Source: Chryseobacterium potabilaquae
Lineage (GTDB): Bacteria > Bacteroidota > Bacteroidia > Flavobacteriales > Weeksellaceae
Length of the DNA stretch: 64,000 nt
Direction: 5' to 3'
Assembly (NCBI RefSeq): GCF_902728265.1
Contig: NZ_CACVBR010000002.1
Span: 62,001-126,000 of the forward strand
Part shown: positions 16,369-25,581 of the stretch, piece after piece
How the letters are laid out: each line of letters starts with the position of its first letter
Numbering within the stretch: the stretch's first letter is position 1
The notes under the pieces: generated by a model
What the model was told of the DNA's origin: nothing
What the model saw: only the letters and a program-made list of their open reading frames with translations
Database searches by the model: none
Position numbers and translations under genes: made by a program

Positions 16369-17652
16369 ATGATAGCAAAAATCGGAAGAAGTGAAAATCT
16401 GTACGGTGCATTGGCGTATAATAATCTGAAAGTGGAGAAAGAAAACGGACAAATTCTGTTTACCAATAAGATAATCGAAACGCCAAACGGAGCATATACC
16501 GTTTCTCAATTAACCCAATCTTTTGAGCCGTACCTCATCGCAAATCGCAATACGCAATATCACACCTTGCATATTTCGCTCAATCCCGACCCGAAAGATA
16601 AGGTAAGCGATGACCAATACAGGGAAATGGCGGAAGAATATATGCGGGAAATGGGTTACGGCGAACAGCCTTTTGTAGTCTTCAAACACACGGATATTGA
16701 CCGCAGTCATATCCATATTGTATCGGTCTGCGTGGACGAACAGGGCGTAAAGATTTCGGATAAATTTGAGAAAATACGGTCAATGAATGTGTGCCGTGAG
16801 TTGGAAAGAAAACACGGTTTGATACCCGCAACAGATAAGGAACGTAACCAAACAGACAAGGTTTTCCGTCCCGTGGATTATCGGGCAGGCGATATAAAAA
16901 GTCAGATTGCATCGGTCATTCGACACCTGCCGAACTACTATCAGTACCAAACTTTGGGAGAGTATAACGCTTTGCTTTCCCTGTTCAACATTACCGCCGA
17001 GAAAATCGAGGGCGAATTGCAGGGAAAGATGCAGCAGGGCTTATTATATATTCCGCTAAATGAAAAAGGCGAAAGAGCCGGACATCCGTTCAAGGCTTCG
17101 CTTTTTGGAAAGAACGCAGGGCTTCCGGCTTTGGAATTGCATTTTGCGAAATGCAAAACGGCTTTGAAAGATAGCCCGACCAAACAGACCCTAAAATCTG
17201 CCGTTACCATTGCCCTGCAATCCACAAACAACGAACAGGCTTTTAAAAAGCAATTAGGAGAACAGGGTATTAATGTTGTAGTGCGAAGAAACGATGCAGG
17301 ACGTATATACGGAATGACCTTTATCGACCACAATTCCAAAATCGTATGGAACGGTTCACGTTTAAGCAAGGAACTTTCCGCCAATACCTTTAATGATTAT
17401 TGGAACAATAACATCAAACCCGATATTAAAGAACCTGCCGTATCACAACCAAAACTATCCACATCAAATGATGCGGATCTTCCTGCGGAAGAACCACACC
17501 ATTTGTTCGACTTTTTACATACTGAAAAACACGAAGACGGTTTGATTGAAGCATTGGGCGGTTTATTGCCCGAAGCACAGGGCGAAGATTACGAGGAACA
17601 AGATTTTGCCAATAAAATGAAGAAGAAAAGAAAGCGTGTCAAAAGAAGATAA
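16369..17652 (+). CDS. mobB: MobB, relaxase/mobilization nuclease
   Basis: The 427-residue protein has the relaxase domain in its first ~250 residues. Three-histidine motif HTDIDRSHIHIV lies near residues 105-116, and YHTLHISLNPD near 64-74 is a conserved strand. A candidate catalytic Tyr is in LYGALAYNNLK near the N-terminus. This is the PF03432-type nuclease that nicks oriT and stays attached to the transferred strand. The C-terminus is basic (KKKRKRVKRR). It is co-transcribed with mobA (2 nt gap). Its stop is 1 nt from the convergent stop of the DUF389 cargo gene. Confidence 0.9.
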   Translation: MIAKIGRSENLYGALAYNNLKVEKENGQILFTNKIIETPNGAYTVSQLTQSFEPYLIANRNTQYHTLHISLNPDPKDKVSDDQYREMAEEYMREMGYGEQPFVVFKHTDIDRSHIHIVSVCVDEQGVKISDKFEKIRSMNVCRELERKHGLIPATDKERNQTDKVFRPVDYRAGDIKSQIASVIRHLPNYYQYQTLGEYNALLSLFNITAEKIEGELQGKMQQGLLYIPLNEKGERAGHPFKASLFGKNAGLPALELHFAKCKTALKDSPTKQTLKSAVTIALQSTNNEQAFKKQLGEQGINVVVRRNDAGRIYGMTFIDHNSKIVWNGSRLSKELSANTFNDYWNNNIKPDIKEPAVSQPKLSTSNDADLPAEEPHHLFDFLHTEKHEDGLIEALGGLLPEAQGEDYEEQDFANKMKKKRKRVKRR

Positions 17653-17653
17653 T

Positions 17654-18958
17654 TTATAAAAACTCATCTTGCACCAATAAAACTTCCTGACTGCTTAACC
17701 GTTCATTCAGCCATTGTTTTATTTTGTCTTTATCTTCATTTTTGAGTTTCTTACCCGCATTGTACAATACCAAGAACTGAACTTTTGTGCTATCGGTATT
17801 CGGATATTTTTCAATTTTTCCCAATTTGATATTCTTAAAATCGGGAAAAAGTATGTTCATTTCTTTTACAAGATTTGGTTCGCTGACTTTGTATTTATCC
17901 AACTCTTGTCGTAAATTATTGATGGTTACATCTTTCTCGGAAACAGAAGCATTCTGCTTGTTTATTTCACTCAATATTTCGGATTTGATGTCTTCCTCGT
18001 TCTGCCGGAAACTCAATACGGTATTATGAATACCTTTTTCGTCAAGCAGGCGATTATACATTGCTATTTCATCTTTGCCCAACTTCTTATTCAGGAAAGC
18101 GATGTCCACCGTTCGGGGACTGGCATTGTAGTTCAGTTTTTTATAAATCACGGTAAAGCCCCGGCTACTAAATTCTGAATTGATGAAATCCTCGACCGTA
18201 TTGGTAAATTTTTTCTCGTTGAAAAGATTGTAAGCCAAGTAAAAGCTCGGAACTATCATTATCATCACCAATGTGGTTATGCCCAATCGGATTTTTCTTT
18301 CATAAAGCCTGCCTTTAAAGCTCGTAGCGGGATATTTCAAATATTTGACCACAAAAAACGTGGCTATACAAATGAAAAAGCAGTTGATGGTATATAGATA
18401 AAACGCTCCTGCAAAATAGGACAAATTAAACGTTGCCAATCCATAACCTGCGGTACACAAAGGTGGCATCAATGCCGTTGCAATAGCCACGCCCGGAATT
18501 GGATTTCCTTTTTCTACCCTTGTAATGGCAATCACGCCGACCAACCCACCGAAAAAGGCAATCAGCACATCGTAAATATTGGGAGAAGTTCTTGCCAACA
18601 GTTCTGATTGTACATCTTTGAAAGGGCTTAAATAGAAATAAAATGCAGAAACAAGCAAGCTCACTACCGTAGAAATCAATAAGTTTTTCATCGACTTTCT
18701 AAGCAGGGCAAAGTCGTAAGTCCCCAACGCAAAACCCGCACCTACAATCGGTCCCATCAGCGGAGAAATCAGCATCGCTCCGATAATTACGGCAGTCGAA
18801 TTTACATTTAGCCCGATAGAGGCGATGATAATGGCACAAGCCAAAATCCACAGGTTTGAGCCACGGAAAGAGATGTTGGCTGTTACGTTTTCGAGTACTT
18901 TGTTTTTTTCTTCCTCTCCGTTATGAAGATTGATAAAGTCAAATATTTTATTGCTCAT
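17654..18958 (-). CDS. DUF389 membrane protein (TIGR00341 family)
   Basis: I choose ATG 18958 (MSNKIFDF), giving 434 residues; the longer frame would overlap the channel gene and adds no family sequence. Residues ~40-235 hold about six membrane segments, with STAVIIGAMLISPLMGP as the recognisable DUF389 core. The C-terminal ~190 residues are soluble and coiled-coil-like. The biochemical function is not established. Here it forms a three-gene minus-strand set with a K+ channel and NhaA, so a role in ion or osmotic homeostasis is a reasonable inference. Confidence 0.82.
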   Translation of the reverse strand: MSNKIFDFINLHNGEEEKNKVLENVTANISFRGSNLWILACAIIIASIGLNVNSTAVIIGAMLISPLMGPIVGAGFALGTYDFALLRKSMKNLLISTVVSLLVSAFYFYLSPFKDVQSELLARTSPNIYDVLIAFFGGLVGVIAITRVEKGNPIPGVAIATALMPPLCTAGYGLATFNLSYFAGAFYLYTINCFFICIATFFVVKYLKYPATSFKGRLYERKIRLGITTLVMIMIVPSFYLAYNLFNEKKFTNTVEDFINSEFSSRGFTVIYKKLNYNASPRTVDIAFLNKKLGKDEIAMYNRLLDEKGIHNTVLSFRQNEEDIKSEILSEINKQNASVSEKDVTINNLRQELDKYKVSEPNLVKEMNILFPDFKNIKLGKIEKYPNTDSTKVQFLVLYNAGKKLKNEDKDKIKQWLNERLSSQEVLLVQDEFL

Positions 18959-18972
18959 AAGAATTGTTAAGT

Positions 18973-19839
18973 TTAGGAATTGAGATAATGCCCGCAACTG
19001 TAACAATATTTGGCATCATCCCGATGACCTTCCTTATTGCAATGAGCACACACTATACCGTTCAATTTGTTATGTTCTTTTTCCTTGCCGATGGATTTTC
19101 TTACCTCTTTTGCAATCTCTACACCTACAATTCCGGTAGGCACAGCGATGATACCATAACCGGTAACCATTAGTAGCATTGACAAAAACTGCCCCAAAGC
19201 AGTAGTCGGCACCATATCGCCATAACCTACGGTGGTCAGCGTAACAATAGTGTAAAACACACTTTTGGGAATACTCGTAAAACCGTTTTCCGGCCCTTCA
19301 ATGTAATACATCAATGTACCAATCAATACGGCAATGATTAATACGGTGTAAAGAAATACCATTATTTTTGCTCTGCTAGCCATCAGTGCCACTTTAAGTT
19401 TTGCAGACTCTTCCACAAATTCAATGAGGCGAAATACCCTGAACAGTCGGAGTAATCTTAAAATCCTGAAACTACTTAAAATATGACTGCCCTTGATAAA
19501 GACAGAAAGGAACATTGGCAATATAGAAAGCAAATCAATGATACCGTAAAAGCTGAATATATATTTTAACGGTTTTTTACTTACAAAAATCCGTAACGCA
19601 TATTCCAACGTAAAGATGATGGTAAAAATCCATTCTAAAACGATGAGTTCCCTGTGGTAAGTATGGTCGATACCTTCGACCGTTTCTGCCATTATGGTAA
19701 AAACGCTTAGCAAGATAGCTATGAGCAAGCCTACGTCAAAAGCCTTTCCAGCAGGAGTATTCACACCATATATGATGATATACATTTTCTGACGGAATAG
19801 GTCAAGTTTACTCTTGGGATTGTCAAAATAGTTCGGCAT
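18973..19839 (-). CDS. Voltage-gated potassium channel (ion transporter family)
   Basis: The 288-residue protein has six membrane segments. S4 is the arginine repeat RILRLLRLFRVFRL near 127-140. The selectivity filter TVGYGD is near residues 200-205. After S6 comes a cytoplasmic tail with CAHC and CYSC, a small zinc-ribbon-like module unusual for this channel type. It lies 14 nt from the DUF389 start and 9 nt from the nhaA stop, so the three are one operon. K+ selectivity is well supported by the filter; the tail function is unknown. Confidence 0.9.
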   Translation of the reverse strand: MPNYFDNPKSKLDLFRQKMYIIIYGVNTPAGKAFDVGLLIAILLSVFTIMAETVEGIDHTYHRELIVLEWIFTIIFTLEYALRIFVSKKPLKYIFSFYGIIDLLSILPMFLSVFIKGSHILSSFRILRLLRLFRVFRLIEFVEESAKLKVALMASRAKIMVFLYTVLIIAVLIGTLMYYIEGPENGFTSIPKSVFYTIVTLTTVGYGDMVPTTALGQFLSMLLMVTGYGIIAVPTGIVGVEIAKEVRKSIGKEKEHNKLNGIVCAHCNKEGHRDDAKYCYSCGHYLNS

Positions 19840-19848
19840 AAGCAGGTT

Positions 19849-21180
19849 TTAGTTTTTCTTACTTTGTTTGCTCAATACCATATAACCCAATACACCGCCA
19901 ATAAGAGAGGCTATAAAAATACCAACCTTTGCCTGTACCTTGTATTCTTCGTGTGTGAATGCCAATTCGGTTACAAATAAGGACATCGTAAACCCGATAG
20001 ATGCCAGCAGTCCTAATCCCAAAAGGTTTTTCATATTCATACCATCGGGAAATGGGGCTATCTTCAATTTTGCACAAAGCCAAGTGAAACCTACTACGCC
20101 TATAACTTTACCCAGCAATAAACCCAACGCTACACCGGTAGCTACATTGGTGCTGAACAGCTCATCAACATCAATATCCAATACAGAAACACCTGCATTG
20201 GCTAAGGCAAAAATGGGAATGATAATAAAGGTTACAAAAGGGTGCATTGCGTGTTCCAGCTTCTGCAATGGCGGAATGGCGTGGTTTGTATCTGCATTTA
20301 CATTTTCGAGAATGTGAAGTTGCTCATTGGTCAACGTAGGGACTTTATTATTGGGGTCTGCACTTGCAAACCTTCCCAAATGTTTTTTTATTCTTTCAAT
20401 GAAAACATCTTCCTTTATTTTCACATCAGCAGGTATGGTAAATGCCGCAAGAACAGAGGCTATGGTTGCGTGAACACCGGACAATAGGAACGCTGTCCAA
20501 ACACCGCCAATACCCAAGATTGCATAGAATAAAATGCTCCTTACACCCATTTTGTTGCCAATGTACATTGCTAACAGAAAAAGCAAACCGATAGCCAAAT
20601 TCATCATAGAAATATCGGAAGTGTAGAAAAAAGCAATCACTAATACCGCTCCCAAATCATCAACAATAGCCAATGCCGTTAAAAAAACTTTTAGAGCCAA
20701 CGGAATACGATTGCCCAAAAGATACAGAACACCCAAAGCAAAAGCAATATCCGTTGCCATAGGAATACCCCAACCGCTTTGCACTTCGCCTGTTGGGTTT
20801 AAGCCGAAATAAATAAGGGCAGGCACAAGCATTCCGCCTATTGCTGCGGCAATGGGGAGCAATGCTTTTCTCGGGTTGGATAGCTCTCCGGCTACGATTT
20901 CCCGTTTCAGTTCCAATCCCACCACGAAAAAGAAAATTGCCATCAATCCATCGTTTATCCAATGGTGGAAACTGTATTCCAGATAGGTGTTTCCGTTAAA
21001 CTGAAAACCTAATTTCTGTTCAAAAAAATGGTGGTACTCGTGATGCCAAGGCGAATTGGCTAAAAATAAAGCGATAATTACACTGATACCTAATACCAAT
21101 CCACCGGATTTTTCCTGTTGGATAAATCTCTGGATAGGCGAAACAACCCTGTCAATAGGAGCTTTCTTGATTTCGTTCAT
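19849..21180 (-). CDS. nhaA: Na+/H+ antiporter NhaA
   Basis: Start ATG 21180 (MNEIKKAPIDR) gives 443 residues; the upstream extension is unlike the family and runs toward the mobC control region. NhaA is an inner-membrane electrogenic antiporter exporting Na+ for H+. The paired aspartates in AIVDDLGAVLV (near 170) match the ion-binding pair of the family, and the MATDIAFALG segment precedes them. About twelve hydrophobic segments are visible, with a charged linker of ~60 residues in the middle, common in Bacteroidota versions. It is the first gene of the ion cargo operon. Confidence 0.92.
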   Translation of the reverse strand: MNEIKKAPIDRVVSPIQRFIQQEKSGGLVLGISVIIALFLANSPWHHEYHHFFEQKLGFQFNGNTYLEYSFHHWINDGLMAIFFFVVGLELKREIVAGELSNPRKALLPIAAAIGGMLVPALIYFGLNPTGEVQSGWGIPMATDIAFALGVLYLLGNRIPLALKVFLTALAIVDDLGAVLVIAFFYTSDISMMNLAIGLLFLLAMYIGNKMGVRSILFYAILGIGGVWTAFLLSGVHATIASVLAAFTIPADVKIKEDVFIERIKKHLGRFASADPNNKVPTLTNEQLHILENVNADTNHAIPPLQKLEHAMHPFVTFIIIPIFALANAGVSVLDIDVDELFSTNVATGVALGLLLGKVIGVVGFTWLCAKLKIAPFPDGMNMKNLLGLGLLASIGFTMSLFVTELAFTHEEYKVQAKVGIFIASLIGGVLGYMVLSKQSKKN

Positions 21181-21292
21181 TTCAATTTCGTTATACGGCT
21201 GTAAAAGACTTGGAAAGCAAGTCTTCCGATAAAATAAAAGCACAAATTTACAAAATACCATACGATTACAGGCATATAATCGATACAATTCA

Positions 21293-21325
21293 GCCAAACA
21301 CTGCCACGTACCGCCAATGCCTGCC
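21293..21325 (+). promoter_or_regulatory. Tandem ICE-wide motif pair upstream of mobC
   Basis: GCCAAACACTGCC (21293-21305) and GCCAATGCCTGCC (21313-21325) form a direct repeat with exactly 20-bp spacing, the second ending 62 nt before the mobC ATG. Both are followed by AC, extending the match to GCC-N7-TGCCAC. Orientation relative to the gene is the same as at the other sites. An operator or activator role is inferred. Confidence 0.68.
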
Positions 21326-21387
21326 ACAATCTTATAGCCAAGCTATACAGCCCATAAATTCACGCCCGAACATTAAAACTTAAAATA

Positions 21388-23397
21388 ATGCAGGAAGAAG
21401 ACGATTTACGAGGGCTTGCCAAGATTATGGCATTTATGAGGGCAGTGAGTATCCTATTGGTACTGATGCACCTTTATTGGTTTTGCTACGGTTTCTTTTT
21501 GGAACGTGGCTGGACATTGGAAATCATCAACAAAATATTAGGGAATTTTCAGCGAACGGCAGGGCTGTTTTCGCATACCTTATATACAAAAGCCTTTGCT
21601 TTGGTTTTGTTGGCATTAAGCTGTTTGGGAACAAAGGGCGTAAAGAATGAAAAGATAACGTGGACTAAAATCTACGTGGCATTGGGCGTTGGGTTTGTGC
21701 TGTTTTTTTTGAACACACCTTTATTAAAGCTACCTCCGGTAATAGGTACATTTTTGTATATCCTTACCATTTCGTTAGGCTATATCGCCTTGCTAATGGC
21801 TGGTGTGTGGATGAGCCGATTGCTCCGTACCAACCTGATGGACGACGTTTTTAATAACGAGAATGAAAGTTTTCAGCAGGAAACAAGGTTGATGCAAAAT
21901 GAATATTCCGTCAATCTACCCACGAAGTTTTATTACAAAAACAAATGGAATGACGGTTGGATTAACGTAGTCAATCCTTTTCGGGCAACGATTGTGCTGG
22001 GAACGCCTGGCTCGGGAAAATCGTATGCTATCGTAAACAACTATATCAAACAGCAGATAGAGAAAGGTTTCAGTATGTATATATACGATTTCAAGTTTGA
22101 CGACCTTTCTACCATTGCGTACAATCATCTACTAAAGAACAGGGATAAATACAAAGTTCAGCCGAAATTTTATGTGATAAATTTCGACGACCCACGCAAG
22201 AGCCACCGTTGCAATCCACTCAATCCCGACTTTATGACGGATATTTCTGATGCTTACGAAGCGGCATATACCATAATGCTAAACCTTAACCGAAGCTGGA
22301 TACAGAAACAGGGCGATTTCTTCGTGGAAAGCCCGATTATCCTGTTAGCCGCCATTATTTGGTATCTGAAAATATACGATAATGGTAAGTATTGTACATT
22401 TCCACACGCAATAGAATTGCTGAATAAAAAGTATTCGGACGTGTTCACTATCCTTACCTCATATCCCGATTTGGAAAATTATTTGTCGCCCTTTATGGAT
22501 GCCTGGCAAGGTGGAGCACAAGACCAGTTGCAGGGACAAATCGCATCGGCTAAAATACCATTATCAAGAATGATTAGCCCGCAGTTGTATTGGGTTATGA
22601 CAGGCGATGATTTTTCACTGGACATCAACAACCCGAAAGAACCGAAAATTTTGTGCGTGGGTAATAATCCCGACCGTCAAAATATTTATTCGGCAGCACT
22701 GGGTTTATACAATTCGAGGATTGTAAAACTGATTAATAAAAAAGGACAATTAAAGAGTTCCGTTATCATAGATGAGTTGCCTACGATTTATTTTCGGGGC
22801 TTGGATAATCTTATCGCAACGGCGAGAAGTAATAAGGTAGCTGTATGCCTGGGCTTCCAGGATTTTTCGCAATTAACAAGGGATTACGGCGACAAAGAAA
22901 GCAAGGTTATTCAGAATACCGTAGGTAATGTTTTCTCCGGTCAGGTTGTAGGCGAAACGGCAAAGAGCCTTTCGGAACGCTTCGGAAAAGTATTGCAGAA
23001 ACGCCAAAGTATGACGATTAACCGTAATGATAAATCAACTTCCATATCCACACAGTTAGACAGCCTTATTCCGGCTTCCAAAATTTCAACCTTAACACAG
23101 GGTATTTTTGTCGGTTCTGTATCGGATAATTTTGACGAGCGCATCGAGCAAAAGATCTTTCACGCAGAAATCGTGGTGGATAATGAAAAAGTTGCTTCCG
23201 AAACCAAAGCCTACCAAAAGATACCGCAAATCTTATCTTTTGTTGATGAGCAGGGCGAGGATAAAATGAAGCAGGAAATTGAAAGTAATTATAAACAGAT
23301 AAAATCCGACATCCTAAATATTGTAGTCAGCGAAATGAAACGAATTGAGAACGACCCCAATTTACAGCACTTAGTTGTTGGTAAAGACAGGGATTAG
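21388..23397 (+). CDS. mobC: MobC, VirD4/TraG-type coupling protein
   Basis: The 669-residue protein has N-terminal membrane segments (about residues 12-32, 62-78, 95-115, 122-145), then a cytoplasmic ATPase. Walker A GTPGSGKSY is near 205-213, Walker B-like VIIDELPTIYFRGL near 461-474, and a TraM-recognition-like TAM region ATARSNKVAVCLGFQD follows. The type IV coupling protein brings the relaxase-DNA complex to the mating channel. In this ICE it is separated from mobA-mobB by the NhaA cargo and has its own motif pair upstream. Confidence 0.9.
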   Translation: MQEEDDLRGLAKIMAFMRAVSILLVLMHLYWFCYGFFLERGWTLEIINKILGNFQRTAGLFSHTLYTKAFALVLLALSCLGTKGVKNEKITWTKIYVALGVGFVLFFLNTPLLKLPPVIGTFLYILTISLGYIALLMAGVWMSRLLRTNLMDDVFNNENESFQQETRLMQNEYSVNLPTKFYYKNKWNDGWINVVNPFRATIVLGTPGSGKSYAIVNNYIKQQIEKGFSMYIYDFKFDDLSTIAYNHLLKNRDKYKVQPKFYVINFDDPRKSHRCNPLNPDFMTDISDAYEAAYTIMLNLNRSWIQKQGDFFVESPIILLAAIIWYLKIYDNGKYCTFPHAIELLNKKYSDVFTILTSYPDLENYLSPFMDAWQGGAQDQLQGQIASAKIPLSRMISPQLYWVMTGDDFSLDINNPKEPKILCVGNNPDRQNIYSAALGLYNSRIVKLINKKGQLKSSVIIDELPTIYFRGLDNLIATARSNKVAVCLGFQDFSQLTRDYGDKESKVIQNTVGNVFSGQVVGETAKSLSERFGKVLQKRQSMTINRNDKSTSISTQLDSLIPASKISTLTQGIFVGSVSDNFDERIEQKIFHAEIVVDNEKVASETKAYQKIPQILSFVDEQGEDKMKQEIESNYKQIKSDILNIVVSEMKRIENDPNLQHLVVGKDRD

Positions 23398-23976
23398 TAT
23401 TTCCTCAACCATTGTCATCAGTCTTTTTTTACTAATATTTTCAGGCCTGATTAAATTTTCAGTTCTTATAAGGTCAAAGGGAAGCATAAGTGTAACATTG
23501 CTTACCTTACTTATTTTTTCACCTCTTGATTGTGCGTTGTTAAGTATCGCCTTTACAGCACTTAAATATTTTTCAATTGCCTGAATATGAATAACTGGCT
23601 CACGGCTGTTTTCCTTATCCTGCATTCTTAAATAGTAATAATTGTTTATGGCTTCAGCTCCAACTTCGTTGTAAGCTTTCTGATAAAGTGAGAGTAACTG
23701 GAAAAAATCTTTTCTTAAAGTTCCATTATCTTGTACCTGACTTAGAAAATCTGCATCAAACAATTTCTTTGTCTTATAAGCATAAATATCTTGTAATAAA
23801 TCAAAAGGTGATGCCCATCGACGGTACAATACTGTTCTGCTCGTCTTCGCTTCATCAGCTATCTGTTGGAAAGTTAAGCTTGTCAGTTTATTGGTAGCGG
23901 CCAAGGTAATAGTAGCATTATACAAGCTTTCCAGTAACTCTTCTCCACGTCTTCTACTTACTTTAGCCTTATCCAT
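23371..23976 (-). CDS. TetR-family transcriptional regulator
   Basis: Start ATG 23976 (MDKAKVSRRRGEEL) gives 201 residues. The N-terminal TetR HTH is clear: LTFQQIADEAKTSRTVLYRRW near residues 36-56. The C-terminal ligand domain is helical and unassigned. It is divergent from the flavoprotein-like gene at 24085 with paired operator-like repeats between them, and its 3' end overlaps the last 27 nt of mobC convergently. It probably represses itself and the divergent gene; the ligand is unknown. Confidence 0.85.
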   Translation of the reverse strand: MDKAKVSRRRGEELLESLYNATITLAATNKLTSLTFQQIADEAKTSRTVLYRRWASPFDLLQDIYAYKTKKLFDADFLSQVQDNGTLRKDFFQLLSLYQKAYNEVGAEAINNYYYLRMQDKENSREPVIHIQAIEKYLSAVKAILNNAQSRGEKISKVSNVTLMLPFDLIRTENLIRPENISKKRLMTMVEEILIPVFTNN

Positions 23977-24004
23977 AACAAAAGTTTTGTCAAAGATAAA
24001 AAAA

Positions 24005-24072
24005 ATAAGGTACAATGTGTTCCTAATTTAAAAAATACCTTATCTTTGCATAAGATACATTATGTACCTTAT
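24005..24072. promoter_or_regulatory. Divergent promoter with inverted-repeat operator for tetR-like and flavoprotein-like genes
   Basis: ATAAGGTACA at 24005-24014 and its exact inverse TGTACCTTAT at 24063-24072 bracket the intergenic region. TATCTTTG at 24041-24048 fits the Bacteroidota TAnnTTTG box for the plus-strand gene. A further ATACCTTAT copy lies at 24036-24044. TetR-type binding is inferred from the divergent arrangement. Confidence 0.6.
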
Positions 24073-24084
24073 AATTTTATTAAA

Positions 24085-24546
24085 ATGGAAAATACAAAAC
24101 AACAAAATGACCTCGTAAATGAAGAATTGAGGGACTTCTTTCAAAAACATCACGATAAGCTTCTTTGCACAGCCAATAAAAATGGTGAACCCTCAATTTC
24201 ATTAATGGGAACCCCAAGACTTACCGAAAATGAAACTATTGAATTTGAGTTAAGCGATGACCCTTCGGTGACACTCAACAATATTTTAGAAAATAAAGCG
24301 GTTGTATTTATGGTATATGAGCCTGCGCAAAGAGCAAGGGATTATAAAGGGGTAAGAATTTATGCAAGTGTTGTAGAAGTGCTTACAGAGGGAGAAAAAC
24401 TTGAAATGATTAGGACAAAAATTAGAGAAAGGTTTGGGGAAGCAAAAGCATCGGAACTGGTTGCAACTGTCACCTGTGAAATCAAAAAATTACGTCCTGT
24501 TGTAGACAGGGGGCAATTATGGAATGAACCACCCTTAGAAGACTAG
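24085..24546 (+). CDS. Pyridoxamine 5'-phosphate oxidase-like flavin-binding protein
   Basis: Start ATG 24085 (MENTKQQNDL) gives 153 residues. The split-barrel layout with LLCTANKNGEPSISLMGTP at residues 22-40 is typical of small PNPOx-like FMN-binding proteins. It is divergently paired with a TetR regulator. The substrate is unknown; such proteins reduce small quinones or nitro compounds, or bind flavin or F420-like cofactors. No catalytic motif beyond the fold is seen. It lies between mobC and rteC and is probably cargo. Confidence 0.7.
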   Translation: MENTKQQNDLVNEELRDFFQKHHDKLLCTANKNGEPSISLMGTPRLTENETIEFELSDDPSVTLNNILENKAVVFMVYEPAQRARDYKGVRIYASVVEVLTEGEKLEMIRTKIRERFGEAKASELVATVTCEIKKLRPVVDRGQLWNEPPLED

Positions 24547-24584
24547 TAATCAAATACAAAAGTGAGCCTTGATAAGAGGTCTGA

Positions 24585-24627
24585 GAAATCATCAAATCCT
24601 AAATATAAAGTAGGCATTGATGATTTC
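24585..24627 (+). terminator. Perfect 11-bp inverted repeat before rteC copy 1
   Basis: GAAATCATCAA (24585-24595) and TTGATGATTTC (24617-24627) are exact inverses with a 21-bp loop, ending 14 nt before the rteC ATG and followed by a short T-rich run. It could end the upstream transcript or serve as a leader structure or operator for rteC. The sequence is certain; the role is not. Confidence 0.45.
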
Positions 24628-24641
24628 TTTCAATTATATTT

Positions 24642-25466
24642 ATGGAGAAATTTTATCAAGAAACACTACATAAACTTGAAACGGCAATCGACGAATTAGA
24701 GATTGAAGCCGATAACTCAATGCAACGAATAGAAGCCGTTATGCAGCTTGTCATTCAAAGCCTTGCCGACTTAAAGGAGTTTGTACTGAAAAACGACTTT
24801 AAGAATATGGAAGAAGAAATCCATTTTTTCAAACATCAGAAACCTGTTATTGTTTCAAAGCTCATTTACTATAATGCCATCTATAAAATCGAAACAAGAA
24901 GACCATATGGAAATAAGCGCATCAGGAAACATTTTACCAAAGAACTGAAAAAGCTAAAGAGGTTCTTTGATAGTAACATTGATTTTTACAAGTATTACCG
25001 CAGCAATAATTCTTTCGTTGACGAGAAGTTTTTTGTACGTGGCAAGCACGATATAAGGCTATGGTTGGACACTTTTTATTTTGAGGCAGACCATCGCTTT
25101 TCTACTTCGCACGATTACAAGGTTGCCAAGATAATTGCCAATGACCTGATACAAGTTTATTTGGAAGATAGACTGAATAACATCAATGAAAAAAAAGGTT
25201 CAGACAATTCGCTGAAATGGACGGCAAGCAAAACAGCACTAACCGAACTCATTTATGCACTGTACGCCCACGGTGTATTTAACAGTGGGAATACAGACAT
25301 AAAATTAATTGCCAAAGCATTTGAAGATGCCTTTAATATTGAGTTGGGCGACTTTTACCACACGTTTATGGAACTCAAAGCCCGTAAAATAAACCGAACA
25401 AAATTCCTTGACAACCTGTGTGAAGCACTGATTAAGAAAATGGATGAGCAGGACGAAAAACAGTAA
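24642..25466 (+). CDS. rteC: RteC homologue, copy 1
   Basis: This 274-residue protein resembles RteC, the CTnDOT regulator that activates the excision operon. Conserved stretches include DFYKYYRSNNSFVDEKFF and HRFSTSHDYKVAKIIANDL, ending with a helical DNA-binding-like C-terminus. It is nearly identical to the copy at 37714 over the last ~230 residues but differs over the first ~35. A third, distant homologue is at 55028. It follows mobC and the TetR cargo and precedes the copper module. Confidence 0.83.
   Translation: MEKFYQETLHKLETAIDELEIEADNSMQRIEAVMQLVIQSLADLKEFVLKNDFKNMEEEIHFFKHQKPVIVSKLIYYNAIYKIETRRPYGNKRIRKHFTKELKKLKRFFDSNIDFYKYYRSNNSFVDEKFFVRGKHDIRLWLDTFYFEADHRFSTSHDYKVAKIIANDLIQVYLEDRLNNINEKKGSDNSLKWTASKTALTELIYALYAHGVFNSGNTDIKLIAKAFEDAFNIELGDFYHTFMELKARKINRTKFLDNLCEALIKKMDEQDEKQ
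24729..25465 (+). repeat. Long direct repeat, left copy (rteC)
   Basis: This segment repeats at 37801-38537 with a constant offset of 13,072 bp and no insertions or deletions. Bases 25008-25162 match the other copy without a mismatch (155 bp). The pair flanks the copper module. Similarity fades upstream of about 24,730. Confidence 0.88.
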
Positions 25467-25528
25467 ACATATATGTACAACGCCTTTATTCCTCGTGACA
25501 AGAAGTCAAAGTAATTAAACTTAAATCG

Positions 25529-25536
25529 TAAATTTG
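25529..25536 (+). promoter_or_regulatory. Candidate promoter box for the HMA-AraC regulator
   Basis: TAAATTTG fits the Bacteroidota TAnnTTTG box and lies 46 nt before the ATG at 25582. No convincing TTG element is seen at the expected upstream distance. Confidence 0.4.
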
Positions 25537-25581
25537 TTTATTGCTTTTATATTAAATACAAAATGTGGGCAGAGAATAAAT

